Assembly (NCBI RefSeq): GCF_026651855.1
Contig: NZ_CP093280.1
Span: 4,504,001 to 4,568,000 of the forward strand
DNA: 64,000 bases
From: Pseudomonas silvicola
GTDB taxonomy: Bacteria; Pseudomonadota; Gammaproteobacteria; Pseudomonadales; Pseudomonadaceae
Reading direction: 5' to 3'
The notes beneath the pieces are model-generated. The model saw nothing but the letters and a program-made list of their open reading frames with translations, did no database searches and was not told where the DNA came from. Each line of letters starts with the position of its first letter. The first letter of the stretch is position 1. Below, piece by piece: positions 63,322-64,000 of the stretch. A program made the translations under genes and the position numbers.

Positions 63322-64000
63322 ATGAAAGCAATCGTCTATAACGGACCGCGCGATGTGAGCATTCAAACCGTGCCCGACGCCAGGATTGAGAAAGCCTCCG
63401 ACGTGCTGGTTCGCGTGACCACTACCAATATTTGTGGTTCCGACCTGCATATGTACGAAGGGCGCACCTCGTTCGAATCCGGGCGAGTATTTGGGCATGA
63501 GAACCTGGGGGAGGTCATCGAAGTCGGTGCTGCGGTAGAGCGAATCAAGGTGGGTGACAGGGTCTGTCTGCCCTTCAATATCGGCTGTGGATTCTGTGAA
63601 AATTGCGAGAAGGGCCTGACCGGCTTCTGTCTGACCGCCAACCCGGGCAGCGCAGGCGCCGCCTATGGCTTCGCCGAAATGGGACCCTACCAGGGCGGGC
63701 AGGCGGAGTTGCTTCGTGTGCCCTTCGCAGACTTCAATTGCCTGGTACTGCCGGAGGATGCCCAAGAACGTGAAGACGATTACGTGATGCTGTCGGATAT
63801 CTTCCCCACCGGTTGGCATGCTACCGAACTGGCCGGCTTGCAACCCGGTGAAAGCATCGCCATTTACGGCGCCGGGCCGGTAGGCTTGATGGCGGCTCAC
63901 TCGGCAATGATCAAAGGCGCGTCCCAAGTGTTTGTGGTCGACAGTCACCCGGACCGTTTGCGGCTTGCGGCACAATTGGGTGCCACGCCCATTCATTCCC
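63322..64000 (+). CDS. fdhA: glutathione-independent formaldehyde dehydrogenase-like (3' end beyond window)
   Basis: The first 226 codons of a zinc-dependent medium-chain dehydrogenase of the Pseudomonas FdhA type, which oxidises formaldehyde with NAD. Catalytic zinc ligands lie in NICGSDLH and GHEN. The structural zinc lobe has four Cys in CGFCENC and the Cys after KGLTGF. The cofactor motif GAGPVG is present near residue 195. CGGAG precedes the ATG. The rest lies outside the window. Confidence 0.9.
   Translation, partial: MKAIVYNGPRDVSIQTVPDARIEKASDVLVRVTTTNICGSDLHMYEGRTSFESGRVFGHENLGEVIEVGAAVERIKVGDRVCLPFNIGCGFCENCEKGLTGFCLTANPGSAGAAYGFAEMGPYQGGQAELLRVPFADFNCLVLPEDAQEREDDYVMLSDIFPTGWHATELAGLQPGESIAIYGAGPVGLMAAHSAMIKGASQVFVVDSHPDRLRLAAQLGATPIHS

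Noticed and set aside
63190-63996. A 268-codon minus-strand frame at the right end
   Set aside because: Antisense to fdhA, which shows all zinc and cofactor motifs.

Overview
The window looks like the chromosome of a Pseudomonas of the putida/fluorescens type: it is GC-rich, it carries PFL-type integrative conjugative element (ICE) genes, and it ends in a Pseudomonas-like fdhA. No tRNA, rRNA or CRISPR array was recognised.

Positions about 0.5-46.3 kb are the minus-strand backbone of an ICE of the PFGI-1/pKLC102/SPI-7 class. Read from right to left (the direction of transcription), it has a maintenance and replication block: unknown DNA-binding-like gene, alpA, parA, parB, DUF2857, STY4528, PFL_4669, DUF3158, ssb, an XRE regulator and topB. 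Next come a 760-bp non-coding stretch with strong RNA-like structure, DUF3577, radC and pilL-like genes. The mating block follows: TIGR03759, lytic transglycosylase, PFL_4695, TraD, TIGR03747, RAQPRD, TIGR03758, TIGR03745, TIGR03750, PFL_4703/4704/4705, TIGR03751 and the PFL_4706 ATPase. The integrase, the relaxase and any attachment sites are not in view.

The mating operon is split between TIGR03747 and RAQPRD by an 18-kb, visibly GC-richer cargo (8.8-26.8 kb). The cargo is a self-contained uptake and catabolic island. It encodes a SfnR-like sigma54 activator, a TonB-dependent receptor, four LLM-class flavin monooxygenases (two NtaA/DszA-like, two SsuD-like), an exported SurE-type nucleotidase, a P1-family N-terminal-nucleophile peptidase, a TTC38-like TPR protein, a dipeptide/oligopeptide-type ABC importer with a fused double ATPase, and an alpha/beta hydrolase. 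I found four near-consensus sigma54 (-24/-12) promoters arranged as two divergent pairs, covering every operon in the cargo except the activator gene. This is the most interesting system in the window: a mobile, sigma54-controlled island, probably for scavenging an organosulfur or otherwise oxidisable compound.

Right of the ICE block (46.3-63 kb) lies a patchwork. It holds a frameshifted IS66 element, a trio of small exported proteins, a decayed paralogue of the gene pair at the extreme left end of the window, an MFS/SDR/TIM-barrel cluster with a frameshifted LysR regulator, a lipoprotein pair, a 5'-truncated HD-domain gene, an IS3 element inserted in a zinc-ribbon ORF, and a broken SDR gene. 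The last few kilobases look like ordinary chromosome: an intact SDR, a membrane diguanylate cyclase, and the start of a glutathione-independent formaldehyde dehydrogenase.

Family names are from recognition of the protein sequences and gene order; no database search was run.
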